Under the pieces are notes generated by a model. It searched no databases, was not told the DNA's origin, and worked only from the letters and a program-made list of their open reading frames with translations. Below are positions 15,279 to 19,839 of a DNA stretch of 19,839 nucleotides, one piece after another. The stretch is from NCBI RefSeq assembly GCF_000717335.1, contig NZ_JNYZ01000062.1:1-19839 (forward strand). Direction: 5' to 3'. The DNA is from Amycolatopsis jejuensis (GTDB lineage Bacteria > Actinomycetota > Actinomycetes > Mycobacteriales > Pseudonocardiaceae). Within the stretch, counting starts at the first letter, position 1, and the number at the start of each line of letters is the position of its first letter. The translations under genes were made by a program, and so were the position numbers.

Positions 15279-15480
15279 GACCGGAGGTGTGTCGGGACGG
15301 TAGCTGGCCAGGACCGCAACGCGTCAGGACAGCGGCGCCAGGACAGCAGCGCGCCAGGACTGCACCGAGCCGGGGCCTCAATGTGCCGAAACTGCACCGA
15401 GCCGGGGCCTCAATGTGCCGAAACCGCAGCGGGCCACGACCGCAACCTGCCAAGACGGCAGCGGGCCGGGACGGGCTGGG
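15279..15480. repeat. Mixed short repeats with a perfect 32-bp tandem duplication
   Basis: Positions 15359-15390 and 15391-15422 are identical 32-base copies beginning ACTGCACCGAG. They are flanked on both sides by degenerate 14-16-base units of the type GCGCCAGGACAGCA and GCAGCGGGCC. Two identical copies side by side imply a recent duplication. Open frames through it are incidental. Confidence 0.8.
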
Positions 15481-15575
15481 ACCTGTGGCGCAGGGCCCGG
15501 GATGTCCAGGCAGCGGCGAGGTCGAGCGCGCAGCGTAGCGCCGCCCGCCCGGCGGCACCCGGCATCGCAGCGCTT

Positions 15576-15743
15576 CGGTCCGGCGGGAGCCGACCCTGCG
15601 CATCGGTCGGACGAGGAGCGATCCTGCGCGCCGGTTCGACGAGGAGCGACCCTGCGCGCCGGTCCGACGGGAAGCGCCCCAGCGCGTCGGCCGGGCGGGA
15701 AGCGACCATGCGCGTCAGCCTGGCAAGCAGCGTCACCGCGCGT
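15576..15743. repeat. 28-bp tandem repeat, six units
   Basis: Six consecutive 28-base units start at 15576 with a consensus close to CGGTCCGACGGGAAGCG followed by ACCCTGCGCGT. Units two and three differ at only two positions; the last unit is the most diverged. It is in the gap between alkD and the 3' end of pheT, on the far side of the pheT terminator. Confidence 0.85.
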
Positions 15744-15853
15744 CGACCCGGCGGCTCCGCCATCGCTGGCACTGCCGGTGGGCCGAGCGGAGGCGCGCAA
15801 GATCAGCGTAGGTCTGGGCGCGGCGGCACCCCGAGCGATCCGTCGCGCGGAAT

Positions 15854-15893
15854 CGCGCGGAGTGCGTCCCGGGTGGCGGGACCACTCCGCGCG
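15854..15893 (-). terminator. Intrinsic terminator of pheST
   Basis: Two bases past the pheT stop, CGCGCGGAGTG pairs perfectly with CACTCCGCGCG over 11 bp, and an inner GTCCC/GGGAC adds five more after a single-base bulge. Very stable and correctly placed; the U tract is missing. Confidence 0.85.
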
Positions 15894-15895
15894 AG

Positions 15896-18468
15896 TCAGG
15901 CGCGCAGTGTCGCTCCGAAACGTTCGCCGGCTGCGGCGACCGCGGCGTCACGGGCCTTGGTGGCCTCGTCGACGGTGAGGGTGCGGTCCGGGGCTCGGAA
16001 GCGGAGCTTGTATGCCACGGATCGCTTGCCGTCGCCGAGTTGCTCGCCGGTGTACACGTCGAAGAGCGTGATGTCTTCGAGGAGGTCACCGGCGCCCTCG
16101 CGGAGTACGTCGGCGAGGTCTGCGGACGGGACGTCCATGGCGGCGACCAGGGCGACGTCCAGCAGGACCGGCGGATAGGCCGAGATGCTGGGCGCCGGGC
16201 GGGAGTCGGGCAGCGGGATCGCGTCGAGGTCGAGTTCCATGGCGACCGTGCGCGGCGGCAGGCCGAGGGCCTCCACCACCTTCGGGTGGAGCTCGCCCGC
16301 GTGGCCCACCGGCCAGTCGCCCACGCGCAGCTGGGCGCAGCGGCCCGGGTGCCACGGCGGCAGGTCGGCGGCTTGCACCGTGAGCTGCACGCCCGCGGCC
16401 TCGGCCACCAGGCGCGCGGCCTGCACGGCGTCGGCCCAGCCTGCCTGGTCGCCCTTGCCCCACCAGCCGGCGCGCGGGCGCTGACCGCTGAGGACGACGG
16501 CGACGTGCACCGGCTGCGCGGGCACCGCGGCCTCCAGCACGGCCAGGTCCTCGTCGCTCGGGCGGTGCTCGACGCCGAGGTCCGGGACCTTGAGCTGGTT
16601 CGGTTTCGGCAGCACGACCTGGCCGATGTGGAAGAGCGACACGTCCTTCATGCCGCGGGAAACGTTGCGCTGCAACGTGTCCAGCAGGCCCGGCAAAAGG
16701 GTGGTGGCCATCCGGTCACGGTCGGCCTCGAGCGGGTTGCGCACGCGAACCGTGGTGCGGCGGATGTCATCGGCGGGCAAGCCGAAGGCGTCCCACACCT
16801 CGTCGCCGATGAACGGGAACGGCAGCACCTCGACGTAGCCCGCCTCGGCGAGCGCACGGGACACCGCGCGGCGGCGGCGCTGGGTGTCGGTGAGACCGCG
16901 GCCCGCGGGCGCGGCTGGCAGCACCGACGGGATGCTGTCGTAGCCCTCGAGCCGCAGGACCTCCTCGACGAGGTCCGCCGGCTGCACGAGGTCGCCGCGC
17001 CAGCTCGGCGGCACCGCGGTGACGAGGCCGACGCCCTGGTCACTGGTGCTGACCTGCACCTTGCAGCCGATCTGCCCGAGCCGCCGCACGGTGACGCCGC
17101 GTTCGTAGCGCACGCCGGCGACCTGGTCGGGCAGGTTGATCGGCATGCTGACCGGCGGGTGCAGCGTCACACCGCCGACGTCGGTGCGGCCCGGGCGGAT
17201 CGCGCCGTCGCCGTAGCGGCGCAACAGGCGCGCGGCCAGCTCCACCGCGGCTGCGCACAGCGCCGGGTCGGTGTAGCGCTCGAAGCGCTTCGCTGCCTCG
17301 GAGAACAGCTTGTGCCTGCGCGCCGTACGGCTGATCGACGCCGGGTTCCAGTGCGCTGCTTCGAGAAGCACATCCGTGCTCTCCGGCGTGATCTCCGTGC
17401 TGGCGCCACCCATCGTGCCGGCGAGCGAGATGACGCCGCTGTCGTCGGCGATCACGATGTCGTCGGCATCGAGGGTGCGCTCGGCGTCGTCGAGGGTGGT
17501 GAGCTTCTCCCCCGCCTTCGCGCGGCGTACCACCAGGTCACCCTGGATGGAACCGGTTGCGAAGGCGTGCAGCGGATGCCCGAGCTCGAGCATGACGTAG
17601 TTCGTGACGTCCACCGCGAGCGAGATGGACCGGATCCCGGCCAGCATCAGGCGGCGGCGCATCCACCACGGCGTCGGCGCGGTCGCGTCCAGACCGGTCA
17701 CGCGGCGCAGCACGAACCGCGGGCAGCCTTCCGGGTCCTCGACCCGCACCGGCCACGCTTCGCCCTCGGCTTCGGGGAAGTTGTCCAGCACCGCGGGGTC
17801 GCCGAACGGCACGTCGAGCGCGTTGGACAGCTCGCGCGAGAGACCGCGGATCGACAGCGCATAGCCGCGATCGGGGGTCGGCGTGACCTCGATGACTGTG
17901 TCGTCGAGGCCGAGCAGTTCCTTCGCGTCGTCGCCCGGGCTCGCTGCACCCGGCGGCAGCACGAGGATGCCGGAGTGGTCGTCGCCGAGGCCGAGTTCCT
18001 TGGCGGAGCAGATCATGCCGTCGCTGACCTTGCCGTAGGTCTTGCGCGCGGCGATCGCGAAATCGCCCGGGAGCACGACGCCGGGCAGCGCGACCACGAC
18101 CAGGTCACCCTCGGCGAAATTCGTTGCGCCGCAGACGATCCCGCGGGTCTTGATGCCGTGCGGACCCTCGTTCTCGATCGGGCCGTCGTCGTCCTCGTCT
18201 TCGTCCTCTTCGGACAGTGCGGCGTCGTCGGGCTCAGGATCGGGCTCCTCGCCGACCTCGACGCGGCAGTACCGCACCGGCTTCTTGAAGGCGGTCAGCT
18301 CCTCGATCTCGGCGACCCGGCCGACCACGAGCGGGCCGGAAACCGGGCCGAGCGGGCTCAGCTCGTCGACCTCGATCCCGATCCGGACGAAAGCGTCGGC
18401 CAGGTCCTGGGGCGTGACCTCGGCACCCACGTCGAGGTGCTCGGTCAGCCAGCTCACCGGGACTCGCA

Positions 18469-18469
<1 letters not shown>
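15896..18469 (-). CDS. pheT: Phenylalanyl-tRNA synthetase beta subunit
   Basis: The large subunit of the alpha2-beta2 enzyme that charges tRNA-Phe; it carries the tRNA-binding and editing modules. It has 857 residues. The order is: N-terminal region MRVPVSWLTEHL; EMAP-like tRNA-binding OB domain (residues about 40-150, GIVCGATNFAEGD, DGMICSAKELGLG); B3/B4 editing domain (VDVTNYVMLELGHPLHAF); B5 domain; catalytic-like core (ALAEAGYVEVLPFPFI, RVRNPLEADRDRMATTLLPGLL); and C-terminal ferredoxin-like anticodon-binding domain (PPVLLDVALVAAMDVPSADL to the end). Residues about 74-107 of the OB domain form an acidic insert (EEDEDEDDDG) that the usual protein lacks. The GTG start shares one base with the pheS stop (TAGTG). 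A longer open frame into pheS is not credible. Confidence 0.97.
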
Positions 18470-19607
<1,138 letters not shown>

Positions 19608-19839
19608 GGGGATCGGCCACGGGGCCCGGCCGCTCACCCTCCGCTTCCGGAGCGGACACGCCGGAACCAGCGGTGATTACGACTGCCCGTGGTGGAAGAC
19701 CCGAACGGAGGTCAGCACATCGGGTGATGGTTGCCCGCGATGGGGCCGGGGCCGGGCTGGAGTGGGCGGGGCGATTTCGACCGGCTCGGGCTACCGGGAG
19801 TCGGCGGGCGGAGGGGTCGGGTGGGGTGGGGTCGTGAGG
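19608..19839. other. Right-edge region upstream of pheST
   Basis: About 230 bases without a recognisable gene on either strand. In many actinomycetes an rRNA methyltransferase gene precedes pheS; none is visible here. The last 60 bases of the plus strand are strongly G-rich. The next gene, if any, lies beyond the window. Confidence 0.4.

Noticed and set aside
11104..15743. The tandem repeats as possible CRISPR arrays
   Set aside because: Units are directly adjacent without unique spacers of constant size, the repeats are degenerate, and no cas genes are present.
15093..16178. A long plus-strand frame through the repeats into the pheT end
   Set aside because: Periods of 28, 32 and 50 bases shift the frame at each unit, and the product is Arg/Ala/Ser-rich with no conserved block. 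The real gene on the other strand is pheT.

Overview
The window is very GC-rich, with many GTG starts, tightly overlapping genes and short GC-rich hairpins. The gene order is typical of Actinobacteria: argCJBDFRGH, a methylpurine glycosylase next to tyrS, tyrS next to an rRNA operon, and pheST. The most likely source is a filamentous actinomycete of the Pseudonocardiaceae, such as an Amycolatopsis relative. That genus-level guess is an inference from style and synteny, not from a search.

Layout from left to right. Positions 1-279 hold the promoter and leader of a 16S rRNA operon that is transcribed leftward out of the window. Positions 280-10643 hold a leftward run of ten genes: argC, argJ, argB, argD, argF, argR, argG-like, argH, a 3-methyladenine DNA glycosylase (mpg) and tyrS. 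From argC to argR every junction overlaps by 1-4 bases, so the genes are probably translationally coupled. An ARG-box-like site overlaps the argC promoter, and the cluster encodes its own repressor, ArgR. Positions 10650-11747 are non-coding and carry a 19-bp minisatellite. Then come a small protein of unknown function with a C-terminal helix-turn-helix (11748-12224), a secreted alpha/beta-hydrolase of the tripeptidyl-aminopeptidase type (12420-14012) and, divergently, an AlkD-type DNA glycosylase (14143-14832). Positions 14833-15895 are non-coding and carry several further tandem repeats. pheT and pheS (15896-19524) follow, with the pheS leader and upstream region at the right edge.

Together the arg genes encode the acetyl-cycle route from glutamate to arginine. 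ArgJ recycles the acetyl group, and ArgB, ArgC and ArgD make ornithine from acetylglutamate. ArgF makes citrulline, and ArgG and ArgH complete arginine. The weak point is argG: the gene in the argG position is only 320 codons long and has lost the ATP-binding signature, the citrulline/aspartate-binding block and the usual C-terminus. Its 5' end has been tandemly duplicated inside a 33-bp repeat array. Either the pathway relies on another argG elsewhere, or this protein has a different role.

The most unusual general property of the window is the number of unrelated minisatellites in its intergenic gaps, with periods of 19, 28, 32, 33 and about 50 bp. I saw no phage, transposon, CRISPR or defence system and no tRNA. 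Apart from the argG locus and the repeats, the region is ordinary housekeeping DNA.
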